DNA of 64,000 bases, taken from NCBI GenBank assembly GCA_028551475.1, contig CM052354.1:23707258-23771257 (forward strand), written 5' to 3'. Below, one piece after another: positions 23,801 through 35,860 of this stretch. The notes beneath the pieces are model-generated. The model was not told the origin of the DNA and did not search any database. It saw only the letters and a list, made by a program, of their open reading frames with translations. The position numbers and the translations under genes were made by a program. Within the stretch, counting starts at the first letter, position 1; every line of letters begins with the position of its first letter. The DNA comes from Casuarina equisetifolia. Taxonomy: Eukaryota > Streptophyta > Magnoliopsida > Fagales > Casuarinaceae.

Positions 23801-24780
23801 AATCAAGTTTTATTAGACTATGTCTTGAATGTACTTCTCAATGTCGGTTATGCTTTTTCCGCCATGCACCTCCTATCCTTTCAAGGATCGCACGAGATAA
23901 TTTCGATTGCAAGGAAAAAAAGTACAAATGGAGCCGAAGATATTCAAATGTTATTCTAAAGAATGATATTTAACAACCTTTGGGTGTAAAATTTTAGTTC
24001 TTTGATTTTTTTTTTTGTTATTAGTCATTTGATTAATGTTGGTGTTATTTTTGCCCATTGCTGACTTATCACATCTTTGTTTGAGATGAAATTAATTTTT
24101 TTTTTTTTAAGAGTTCTGATATCAAGTTTCATAGTTTGTGCCATATGTGTATTTAGGTTGGAAAACTACTCACTAATAGGACATAGATTGACCGGACAAC
24201 TAATTACATTAAAAATTTGAACTTGGAAATAAAAATTACTACAACTAATAATAAGTAATCAGTTCTTGGAATAATGACTTACCAAAACTAAATATCTCTT
24301 CAGAATTACAAACTAATTTTAACACTTTATTAACAAGTAACAAAACAAGTAAAGGAATAGAATAATATCGAGAGAGTTTTCACAAGAGAGTACATAATTT
24401 TATTCAAAGAGATAAATTACAAGAAGGGTAGAGAGTGGGGATATAGTGTTTTATATTGTGAGAGGAACAAGAGAGAGACAAGGAAAAATTAATAAACAAA
24501 CAAACGATAACAATATAAAAACTGAACATTGAATATACAAATTAGTTTTACTAATCTTTTTAACATTTTCTCTAAATGATAGTATTTACATTTTTTGTTC
24601 CTTATTTTAGACAAATATCTTTAGCAAAATAAAGATGATTTTTTTTTGTTTGATTTAATTATATTATCTTCTTAGTTACATTTTGATATTTGTTTCATTT
24701 CTCCATTTAAATATCTTCCAGCGGAAGTAATATTTTTTTAGCGTCTTCTATTTCGCAAGGAGACTTTTAATTCTCTTTTG
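20876..24780. other. Upstream flank of the NAC gene and spacer, no gene seen
   Basis: The first few hundred bases are presumably the NAC promoter and leader. Beyond that I see only short open frames without recognisable motifs, for example one of 89 codons at 21046-21315 on the minus strand. A run of 20 G lies at 22345-22364. The part from about 23,550 is strongly AT-rich with T runs. Confidence 0.6.
22345..22364 (+). repeat. Poly-G run
   Basis: Twenty consecutive G, preceded by GGGA, in the spacer upstream of the NAC gene. Length calls for such runs are often unreliable. Confidence 0.9.
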
Positions 24781-24810
24781 ACCCATCCCTCTCCCTTCCT
24801 CCTCTGCCTA

Positions 24811-24965
24811 TACAAAAAAGGAAAAAAGAAAAAAAGAAAAAAGAAAAAAGGAAAAAAAGAAAAAAGAAAAAAAAGAAAAAAGAAAAAAAAGAAAAAAAAG
24901 AAAAAAAGAAAAAAAGAAAAAAAGAAAAAAAAGAAAAAAAAGAAAAAAAAGAAAGAAGAAAAACA
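24811..24965 (+). repeat. Purine-only A/G low-complexity tract
   Basis: About 155 bases of A runs (3-8) separated by single G, with no pyrimidine until near the end. The Lys/Arg and Phe/Leu-rich open frames over it are artefacts of the composition. Confidence 0.95.
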
Positions 24966-25002
24966 ACAAGAAATATAACACTAGAAAGAAAGCCATACAC
25001 CT

Positions 25003-25028
25003 TTATATATATATATATATATATATAT
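25003..25028. repeat. TA microsatellite
   Basis: About 13 TA units followed by ATTT repeats. Confidence 0.95.
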
Positions 25029-27570
25029 TTATTTATTTATTTGTGCATAGGTTGGATTTAGATGAACAATTGGGAAAGTATAGAACAACATACCAACCAA
25101 TTGAATGCATGCAGAACTCATAGGAGAGTGCATGAAAATACATAAACGGAACTCATTCAACATCATGCAATCAGCATTACTTCTTTAACTTTTCTTAGGG
25201 TTTTAGTTGTACGTCTGTCAAAGGTTCACTTACAAGTTCTATGCTCTTTACAAGGCTCTACTGCCCCACTATATAGACAAGCTATAGTTAAGAGATCATT
25301 AAAACAATGAAGAAAATTTCGTTTCTCGCCTAGGGGATGCAAGTGATATTAGGAAAGGAAAGGCCTTGAATTAGGTTGGTATTGTAGTCAAATCTTATTT
25401 CCTTTTATCAATTTTAGCTTGCTTGTGTATTAATCTTATATTTTCTTTTTCCTTATTTGTCATTAAGTGTATGAATAACTGAAATACAAATACCATAAGA
25501 AATGGAGAGAGAGTGAAAAAAGGAAAGAAAGTTACAGAAGTGATTTCTGTAGGTGGTTTGATTCATTAAGAATCTACTCCACCAACTTCTTAATCCAACT
25601 TGATTAAGAGGTTCCCTTGTTCACTAAAATACAAAGGGAACTCTTTCCAACTTATAGCTTAAGGGTCATGGTCTTACAATACCAATATCTTACACCTAAG
25701 AGATTAAACCACCTAGCTTACATATGCAGACACCAAGACCCATGGTCTTGATCCAATAGGTGCAACACACCTACCCATCAATTTATCTAACAAGAAAAAA
25801 ATTTACAACCAATTTAAGGGAACAATAAATGTAGTGTTGATTGTTTTACAATTCACCAATATGTAGCTATATCAAACAATTCAATATATAAACTCAACTA
25901 GCTTATGCAACAATTTTCAAGAATATACAGTGAAGATCCTTGAGTGCTTCCTTTATAAACTTAGTAACAATCAAATATTTTTCAAAAGATTATGTTTCAA
26001 CAAGCAAATTCAGCATAATATGTTTAAATATAATGTGGTTAATAAAGCATAGAACATATACCAACAATACTCAAGTATTCTTTCAAAGCAAGAAAAACAA
26101 GAATTGACCATTACACAACTTGCTTGAAATGTAATGCATATGAACAAATCAAAAAAGTATATTTCATAGAATAAAGCAATAATCCCAATATTTCTTGCAA
26201 TACAAAAAATCCTTAAATTCAACAATTTTGGTTGCATTGTTGGTTTACTAAGTTTTTCCATATAACTACTTTATTTGTAATGGTAAGTCTATCTTTCTTA
26301 GTGAACAACAATAGAATGCACTAATTATCCATTTGCGTCACTTGAAATTCAAGCCTTTGATAGGAAAGATCAATTCTAGTGCTTTAAAGTTACTAGCTAG
26401 TTTGGAACCCCATGCTTTATCTTTTTGATCTATTAGATAAAGTTATGCTTAGGTATCCTTCCTTATTTTTCAATTGCATATTCACCAAATATATGAGGGT
26501 AATTATGGCTATAAATGGACTATCATGATAGATTGAACAGTGAAGGGAGGAAGTAAGCAAGATAATCAAAGTTGTAAAAAGCAAGAGTTTTGTAGCAACA
26601 TTATTAAGTGTATTTTTTAAAGCTACAATTTATCATATTTAGAACGAAAGAAATAGAAGAAGATTTAAGAATCAAAATCTTAAGAATATAATCATTGTTG
26701 CCAAGATTAAGAAGGATGTGAGGGATAATATCTCATCAAGTAGAGTAATTAACTTATAAATTGTAACAAATATTTGCAGGAAATTTGACATTTTCCAAAG
26801 ACCATTTTGAGCTTAGGAAATGGATGTTTTGTTTGAATTTTTTGTAATATCATTTCATGATATCTATGAATACTTGACAATTTATCAAAAAAGTTCCTAC
26901 TGTAACAACTTCCAACTATTTTTGCCAACATTTAGCAACTTTGTCAACTTGGAACAACTTAGAACAACATGGAAAAGCATATGAAGATTGTGTATGATGT
27001 CTTGTAATATTTAATATTAATTTATATAAGTAGATATGGATCTTAGAAGAAAATAATTTTCTTTGAGAAATTTAGCTATGCAGGAGTTACAAAACAAAAT
27101 AATTTTTTGTGTGTCAACTTTGAGTAATTATAACTTAGTTTTTATTGAATAAAATCATGTTCTTTACCTAGATGTTTTCCTTATCTTACTAGTTTATTTT
27201 AAGATCAAACTTTAACTTAATCCATTGAGAATTGAGGCATAAATCAACCATACAAAGTTGTATTAGAATAGGCTTTCATTTGAAATTTCTACAAAATAGA
27301 TATTTTTCTAGACTATATCTTACTTAAGTTTCCTTGGAATTTAATTGATTTTTCAAAAACCTCCAAATATGTCATATTTCATTCATTACAAGACATCGTA
27401 GCTCAATGAAACAAATTATCATGATTGTAGTGTGAAAATAAGAATCATACTTGGTTACCATGATTTGTTGAAATTTGTTGGAAATAGATATGAAGCATTT
27501 GCAAGTAGGAAAGTTAAGGAAACCATGTCAGATATTGGGAGAGCTACCATGGAGGAGAATTGGCAAAAGG
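25029..27570. other. AT-rich spacer, no gene seen
   Basis: No open frame with recognisable protein features. The stretch leads into the retrotransposon block on its right and may contain further decayed element sequence that I could not identify. Confidence 0.55.
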
Positions 27571-27579
27571 ATCATTGGT

Positions 27580-28125
27580 ATGTGCTTGCTTAGTGATTGA
27601 ACATATGACTAGTTTGGCTATTTAGAAATCATCCCAAAGATGGTGGTTATGCTTTTTCCGATCATTGCTTATGTTAAAAATGTAGGAATTTATAGTGAGT
27701 ATAATTGTTTTGAATATTTATAAAAGGTTATAGATGGTTAACATAAACTAAAGTAGGAGTAACAAAACTTAAAGAGATTTCATTTAATGAAGGAATGAAC
27801 TTTCTTAGGTTACAAAATTATGATTCTTGCAAGCTAAGCTTATAAAACCTTTTACCCTTATTTATTTGCTTGCTTGTTTAGACATTTTATCTCTTAATGG
27901 TGGAATTTTTGTACATTTTTCATCTAATTGAGCACAAACCACATCTAGTGAGTTTCTATTTGTTCTTCATGTTGGCCATAATGTTAGCCTTAGTGAGATA
28001 ATCATACTGATCATATATAATACTTTAACATCCATTGCAATTTGTCCTTTTCTCCCTTCAATGAGTCATAATAGCATCTCTTAGAGATGATGAGTTAGCC
28101 CTACTAATCCATGCTAGTGCTTATA
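27580..28125 (-). repeat. LTR-like direct repeat, left copy
   Basis: This segment recurs in the same orientation at about 32,562-33,118. Shared blocks include the GAGATTTCATT phrase, the CTTATAAAACCTTTTACCCTTATT phrase and TCTCCCTT.AATGA.TCAT. By eye the copies are roughly three quarters identical. They bracket about 4.4 kb containing minus-strand gypsy pol sequence, so they are best read as the two LTRs of an old element. I could not fix the terminal TG/CA or a target duplication. Confidence 0.6.
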
Positions 28126-28129
28126 TGAT

Positions 28130-31100
28130 GTAGATGTGTATTAGTGCATTTGTCCCCTTCAAGACCTCATCCCAAAAGTTTAGATACAAGTCTTTTAAGC
28201 ATTTGACATCTTCCTAGGAAGATTTAATTGATATGCATCCTTTTTAGTGGGAAAACAATTTAATGCAATTACCCTTTGTGTGAGTCTTTAGGATGGCTTA
28301 TGGTTCTAAGACCTTTTCCCCTATAGTTTCAAGTTTATAGGTATGTCTAGTTACACTATGTTAGTTGAACTAATAAATCACTTTAGCATAGAAACATGGA
28401 AGGTAGAATGTAGCATGATTTTTAGGAATAAATCTAGGTGATAAGCAACTAAACACTACACTCCAAGATGCAAAAATGACCAAAATAACAAGGTGCCAAC
28501 TTTTGTTATAGTAAACCATTAGTGAGTGTTGTTGGTAAGGATGGAGGCATAAAAACATCAGCTTTCCAACTTTGTAATATATATCCTATTATTTACGATA
28601 ATTGTACCATTACCTATATTCCTATGCTCATGATAAGTGGACTTACAAGTCTTGTAAAATTAGGTGATGAATTCTAAGATCCCAATAAACAATTATGGAT
28701 TAAGTAATTCCCAATACGTGAAAGAGGATTGGGGGGAAGAGGGTGTTCCCTTGCCATAAACCACTTCATTGGATGTAATACTAGTTTCATAATACAAACT
28801 CATGTTGTAACTAAATTCCATCCAATATTTGGTCTACAAATTTAATTTTGAAATATAGTTACATTATATAATTCAGAAATAGCTCATCTATAGTGGTACC
28901 AAAAAGTTATCCTTAGTGGTATACTCTTTAAATTTCCAATAATCAATGCACATACATCACAATACATCCCATTTTTTAACTAGTAAAATAAGTGAAGAAA
29001 ATGGGTTAGAGTTAAGGCTTCATGTACTCATTGGCCTATCTCCATATTACCAATCATAAATTTTTTCTCTAGATTGTTGGTGAGTTTTAGTAATAAGCCA
29101 ATTTTATATCTTTAGTTTTTGTATCCTTTATATTTTCCTAGTTCATGCACATCCCAACTAAATTCTTTATTTTCTCCATTGTTTTTTCTAGTTTGTTCAT
29201 AGACTGTCCATTATCCAACTAGACCTTTACTCTAATATATGTTTGGTGCCTTTTTTTTTTTTGTATCTTTAGAAGTATCATATGCTCCTTTTGCATAGCC
29301 GAAACCAATTGGTTCACTAAAGGCTTTCTTCCTTAAAGAGCACCATATGTTAGTAGGTATTCTAGGTCCATAGTTACATATTTGATCATATCCATTATCA
29401 AGTCATTGTGCAAATGATGAAAATTAAAAAACTTACATTTAACTCCATATATAGTACTAATTGAGTCATGTTCAACACCCTTGGACAATTTGAACCTTGG
29501 TATTGAACTCTTGTGTGAATCTCCTAACAACACTTGCACAAAAACCAATGTGACATGAAGCCTCATCTTTTACATAATATTTATAATTTTGTTTATTGTT
29601 GTTTTTAATTTATTTTCTTGAAATTATGTTTTAATTTATTTGCTTGGACTTAGATTTTAATTTAGTTCTTTTTCTACCTTCTTGTGTACACTATCTTTCT
29701 TGTCTAATCTTTTTTTCATTTACCAAGTCTTTTTTTTCTACATTGCAAGGGAATAAGTTTTCTTTTTCCAAATTGTTGATAAGCCAATTTTGTATCTTCA
29801 AATTTTTATCCTTTGTTATTTCCTAATTCATGCATATCTAAACTAAATTCTTTATTTTCTCCATTGTTTTTTCCTAGTTTATTCACAAATTGTCCACTAT
29901 CCAATGAAACCTTACTCTAATCCATGCTTGGTATCTTTGTTTTGTATCTTTAAAATTAATTATGCTCATTTCATACAACTGAAGCCAACCAGTTCAATAG
30001 AAGCTATCTCCTTAAAGAGCACTTTGTGCCAATAGCTATTTTAGGTTTTGTAGCTACATATATGATCATATCCCTTATCAAGTAATTGTGTAAAGGATGG
30101 AAACTAAGACATTTCTATCTAACTCCACATACAATATTGAATGAGTCATGTCCAATACCATTAAACGATTTAGAACTTGGCATTGAAGTCTTGTGTGAAT
30201 CTCTTGATAACACTCATATAAACATTAATACAACACGAAACCTCATCTTTTAGATAGCATTTCTAATTTTTTTAGTTTTTAGGTTTTAATTTAGTTTCTC
30301 TTCTACCTTCTTTTTGTTTACACTGTCATTCTTCTCCTATCATCTTTTTATTTACAATCTTTTTCTCTTCATATTGCTCGTAATAATTTTTTTTCTTTGG
30401 ATTGTTGGTGATAAGCTAGTTTTATATCTTTTGTTTTTCTTGACTTTGTACACATCTCAACTAAACTCTTTATTTTCTCTATTATGAAAGTCTTAATGAA
30501 AGTTATTTAGGCATTTAGTGTTTTCCTAAGAAGTTTTAATTGATAATCATCCTTCTCATGGACAAATAATCTAATATAGTAACCCCTCATGGTTGTGTGG
30601 TCCTAAGACTTCTTCCCCCATAGTTAAAAGTCTATATATATATCTAGTTGCACCATATTAGTTGGACTAATGAATCCTTTAGCATCGAAATATGGAAGGT
30701 AGGATGTAAGCTAACTCCTAGGGATAAATCAAGGTGATAAGCAAATGAACAATTTGCTTTAACATACAAAAATGGTCAAAATAATAGGGTACCAACTTTT
30801 GATTCTTGCGACCTACTAGTAAGTGTTATCGATAAGGTTAGAGGTATAAAATCACTAGCTCTCCAACTTGATATGCTACATTCTTTTGTTTAAGGTTATT
30901 ATATCATTACATGTATTTTGGCATTCATGATAAGTGGACTTGCAAGTTTAGTAGAATTAGGTTGTGGCTTTAAGCTTTCCATTAGTAGTTTTGGATTGAG
31001 TAATACATAATACATAAGAGATGATTTTTAAAGGGGTTTTTTCTATAAACTACTTTTTAAGATGTCATGCTAGTTTCATAATACTAACTTGTTTTGTAAC

Positions 31101-32560
31101 TAAATTTTGTTTAATATCAACATTGTGCATGAACATTCGGTAATATTCACTCAACAAATCTAATTTAAGAAACATAATCACTATATAGTTTGTAAAGTAA
31201 CTCATTAAAAGTAGGTATTAGGAATTTATCCCTAATGTTGTATTGTTTAAATTTTTAGTAATTGATGTATAGACATCATTACCCATCTCTTTTCTTGAAT
31301 ACTTAAAAAAGTGAAGAAAATGGGTTAGAGTTAAGTCTCATGAAGCCTACTTTTATTAGCTCCTCCTTGACCTTTTCAATTTTGGCCTTCTATGAATCAA
31401 AATATAAGATTAGACTAACATAGGTTGGCTAGATTGATAATAGAGATTTGGTGATTTTAAGCCTGGGTGAGTGGCAAACTAGTAGGTTTAGTAAAAACTC
31501 CTATGTAATGGCCAAGTATCCATTGGATTTTAGGCTCTAAATCTAGAACTTGTGACCTATAGATGCTCTAGAGTCAAGTTTTGACACCCACTTGATGTGT
31601 AGGAGGATATGCTATTGTTCTTGAGCTAATGCTTTGTCAATTTGAGATTCCTTAATAAGCTTATTTTCAAGGATTATTTGTCTTATAAAACTATGTGTTG
31701 TTGGAATGATTAAGTACTAGATGTTCCACTTAGAGCATAGGTTTTCCATCCTTGAGGCCTTATTCTGGGCAATAGCGGGAGACCATGAAAAAGCTAGAAT
31801 CATACACAAAAAGGGGAAGAGTAAGACTGGGTGGATAAGCATGACACAACTAGGGGTCAAAACTAGCAGTTCAATGAGGTTTTAGTTGGTTAGTCACTCT
31901 CCTTTAGGGTGACAAGCAGTGACTGTTGCACCTCCACTTCCTAGAACATTGTTCCATCCAATTGGCAGTTTGGACAAGTTTTCCATATTTCTATTTGTTT
32001 TATATCCTTTTTTTTATTGATTAGCAAAGTATTGTATATGGTTTAAGAAAGAAATGATGAAATGATTAGTTTTAATAAAAGAGAAGACCTTGGATTGTGA
32101 ATTTCATCTAAAGTCATTCAAAGTCCTAAAGGACCAATTCCAACATGTAAAGCCATTATACTTCAAGCACTAGGTTGACTTCTTAGAGTAGTAATGGAAA
32201 AAGGTCTAAATGAATCTCACCTTTTGAAGAATTATATGGATTTGGGTACATTGATTGGCATTAGTGAGATAGTCTCCATTAGTGACCACCATAATTAATT
32301 GAGCGTTAAATTCTAGTGTCAATCCAAGGTTTTAAGTGACCTTTGTGTTCATGAAATTGTGGGAACCATAGAAGTTGATCAAGAATTGCATTAAAACCCA
32401 TAATTGCTATAGTACATGAGTTCATGTTAACCATAAGTTGAATCCCATTGAATAGCTCCCCCTACATTGGTTCATTTTTTATTCCTTTCAACTTTAAGCT
32501 TTGAAACACTCTCACCACCCCTTAGTCATTGTAGATTCTCATGGCTACAATACCTCAATG
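28130..32560 (-). mobile_element. Degenerate Ty3/gypsy retrotransposon interior with duplicated pol modules
   Basis: On the minus strand, 28,850-29,010 reads SPILLVKKWDVL..CMCIDYWKF, the start of a gypsy reverse transcriptase, with many stops. The same RT-plus-downstream module (28,160-29,030) recurs at about 30,500-31,350. The segment just upstream of RT (29,040-29,580) recurs at 29,770-30,290 and in part near 30,400-30,480. No intact frame is left. The order of the modules is not that of one simple element, so internal duplication or nested insertion followed by long decay is likely. The right part (31,400-32,560) should hold gag/protease but is too decayed for me to read. Confidence 0.75.
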
Positions 32561-32561
32561 A

Positions 32562-33118
32562 TACATGCTTATTAAGTGACCAAACATGTGACCAATTTAG
32601 CCATTGAGAAACCCTCCCAAGGATGGTGATAATGCCTTTTATTGTGACTGCTTATGTTGGAAACATATGAATTTGTAAAAAAAACATGGAATTATGTATG
32701 GTTAACTCATCATTAGATGTTTAGAAAAGGTTATAAAAGATGAATAGAAACTAATAAGAGTAATAAAATTTGGAGAGATTTCATTCAATAGAGGAAAGAA
32801 CTTCCCCTAAGTTACAAAACTATGATTTTTCCAAGCTATAGCTTATAAAACCTTTTACCCTTATTAATGAGCTCCCTTATATGAATATTCTAACCAATTA
32901 GAGATAAAATCTTTATATATTTTCTATTTGGTCAAGTATGAGCCACATTGGTATGCTACTAGTTTCTTTTTAGGCTAGCCACAATATTAGTCTTCGTATG
33001 ATAAATGTACTAATCACGTACAAATGCTCTAACATCCTTGTCTTTTCTCCCTTTAATGAATCATGATAACATCCTTTAAGGATGATGAGTTGGACATACT
33101 TAACCACATTGGTGCTTT
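32562..33118 (-). repeat. LTR-like direct repeat, right copy
   Basis: Counterpart of the repeat at 27,580-28,125. It would be the 5' LTR of the minus-strand gypsy element. Copia gag sequence begins almost directly to its right. Confidence 0.6.
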
Positions 33119-33129
33119 TGAGTTTTATC

Positions 33130-34910
33130 AATTAGAAAGCCTTTCTTGTAATTATACGGAGCATGGATAAAAAATTATTTAAAAAGATCTCCATACTACC
33201 TACATTAAAAGCTGTATGAAAGAGCCTACGAAAGATGTTCCAAGGAGAAGCGAAAGCAAAATGGGTAAAACTTCAATTTTTTAGGAATGATTTTGAGTTA
33301 TTAGAAATTTTAAAGGATGTTACTTGTGATAGCTATGTATATAGAGTCTAGGACACAATAAATGAAATCTAAAGGTGTGATAAGAAGGTAAATTAGAAAA
33401 AGGCAATAGAAAAAGTGTTGAGGACCCTTAGTGGATGATTTTGATTTTATTTTGGTTATTATTAAAAGATCGAAAGACTTCACAAGGTTTTCATTAGATG
33501 ATATTTTAGGGACCTTACATACATATGAAATTAAGATATGACAAAATAAAAAGAAGCAAAGACTAAAAAATGCTTTTTAAAGTAAGTTATAAATAAGGAA
33601 GAATATATAAACTAAATAAAAGAATGATAAATAAGGAAGCTCATGGTTTAGAAGAGATATAATTCTAGAAGAGTTGCACAAATTAACCATATTAGTATGA
33701 GGAATAAGCATGGTGAAAATTTCCTTTGGAACAAAAAATCAAAATCACCAAATGTAATGCAAGATATGGGAAAATGCAATGCTTTAGATGCTAGAAATTT
33801 GGTTACATGGCTTGAACTTGTAGAATGGAGCCAAAAGGGACAATAAATATTATTATATTGAAAAGAAAAAGGAAGAAAGGGTGAGGGAAAACTTATTTTG
33901 TTGTCTATTAAGAAAGGTAGTATATATATTGTTGTCTGTTAAGAAAGGTAGTATATATATGGCTAAAAATGTTTAGTACTTTGATATTTGTGCAAGCAAG
34001 CATATGTGTGGTAGAAAATGTTGGAATATATCTCTTAAGTTGCTATAGGATCTAACAGAAAGAGTAAGAGATAAAAAGGTAAACAAATTATCAAGGATGT
34101 TTACTTTTTTTAAGCAAAGGGGGTATGTGATTAGAATGATAGATATAGTCATATTTGTAAGGAATCACTTTGGAAAACTTATAATAAAATCAATGATGCA
34201 TAAAATAGATTGTTTGCTATGAACCTTAAAACTAAATTTATGAAGTGTCTTAAATTTGTTATGAAAAATAAATGCTAGTTATGACATTTAAGATATGGAT
34301 ACTTAGGAGTTAAAGTTTTGAGTACGCTTTCTAGAAAAATATAGTGAGAGTATTGCAAAAAATAAACAAATCTGAGAAATTGTAATAATCTTGTGTAAAA
34401 GCAAAGATGTAAGAAAAAATTTGAAGTTGGAAAGTCTTGGAAGGCCAAAAAAACCCTTTAACTTGTCCATACTAATTTGGCAAAGCCTTTTGATGTTAAA
34501 TCAACAGGGAAAATTAGTTTTTAGTGATAATTTTAGTACAAACCAAGGTATACCTCTTTAGAGAAAAGTATGGTGTGTTTTAAGAGTTTAAAGAATTCAA
34601 GGGTTTGGTAGAGAAAGGGAATGGAAAGAAGATCAAAGTTCTAAGATTGGAGAAAGGACAAGAGTTTACATTAAGATAATTCAAATTTTTTTGCCAAAAA
34701 GAAGGTTTTAAGCATACATATTCAACAACTTATACTTTTTAGCAAAATAGAATTGTTGAAAGGAAAAATATAATTGTTTTGGATATTGTAAGAAGTATGC
34801 AGAAAGAGATAAATCTATTAAAAATTTACTAGGGAAAAGCAAGAAGATGTGTAATATGTTTCTTCAAATCAAATTCACACTAAAAGTATGAAGAATAGAA
34901 CCAAAAATAA
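33130..34910 (+). mobile_element. Degenerate Ty1/copia retrotransposon (gag, protease, integrase)
   Basis: Plus-strand frames, broken by many stops and shifts, read as copia in the right order. A gag part comes first (QGEAKAKWVKLQFFRNDFELL, about 33,230-33,310), then a zinc-knuckle area near 33,780-33,830. The protease motif YFDICASKHMCGRK (about 33,975) corresponds to the family's D-T-G-A-S-x-H-M-C with Thr-Gly changed. Next are LWHLRYGYLG (about 34,280), LVHTNLAKPFDVKSTGK (about 34,460) and the integrase motif QNRIVERKN (about 34,740). Reverse transcriptase and RNase H are missing; gypsy sequence follows instead. Clearly inactive. Confidence 0.85.
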
Positions 34911-34949
34911 GGGAGATGTTCTCATTTCATGGGGTTAACCACCCTTTTC

Positions 34950-35860
34950 AACAGTTCAAGTTACAACAATTTTCATTAAGAGTGTGGGGAACTACAAGGG
35001 CTTCTTACCAACATTGTCTGTGTTTGAGATGTCTTGTTCATTAGTAAGTTCAAGAAAGAACTATTTAAGATTCTTTGGCTAAACCTTTTATGCAATATGT
35101 CCTATTACCTTAAGCAAACATGCAAACAAAGTAGGTCTATCAATGTATTGGGTATGATTTGAGGTGTTCTAGTGGAGAGTAGCTTTAAGAAATGGTACTC
35201 TTGATAATCCTTGGCAAAATGGTGGTATAACACGAATTATCACACATCTATTTGCATGACACCATTTGGCACTTGATAATTATATCATGAAAGGCTGTGA
35301 AGTCTTTCTCTAGCTTGTCCTACAAAATCTCAATATGTCAAAGGTTCAACTTTAAGTAACCATTCTTGTTAGACTTTATCAACATATATTAATTACTTTT
35401 TAGAAGTTGTATAATAAGTATACAATCATGAAAGAATATGGACTCTTAAAAGGGAATGCTTATAGTAGGAGCACACTTAACAAATCACTTTGGCATTTTG
35501 CAATAATTAGTTCTTTTATAAGCATGCTTAAGAAGTGCAATTGATCAAGTCACACCTATAGTTTAGCTAGGATTGCATAGAGTTTTATACTAAGAAGAAT
35601 TGGTTAGAATGAAAGTTTAAATGGGTGATATGGTCTATTTGATAGTGCAACCATACCAATAGTTAACATGGACAAAAAAGAGGGACTATAACTTAGCAAC
35701 TCACTTTTATGGGCCATTCATGATTTTACAATGTATTGGTAAGGTGGCCTATGAGATTGCATTATTACTTGATGTCTCAATTTATGATATCCTTTATGTT
35801 TCTTAACTAAAGAAGGCAATAGGTCAACATTTCTAAGGGTACTATTAGTAAATGACAAAG
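34950..35860 (+). mobile_element. Degenerate Ty3/gypsy integrase C-terminal part
   Basis: Plus-strand frames with stops read as the end of gypsy pol: SSRKNYLRFFG (about 35,050), AKWWYNTNYHTS (about 35,213), FKVGDMVYLIVQPYQ (about 35,615) and THFYGPFMILQCIGKVAYEI (about 35,700-35,760), the GPF/Y module that closes gypsy integrase. It is a separate element from the minus-strand gypsy at 28-32 kb. The left boundary, where copia sequence stops, is approximate. The region to about 36,500 may be its 3' untranslated/LTR part. Confidence 0.8.

Noticed and set aside
24767-25000. Phe/Leu-rich and Lys-rich open frames on both strands
   Set aside because: They arise from the A/G low-complexity tract and have no real protein features.
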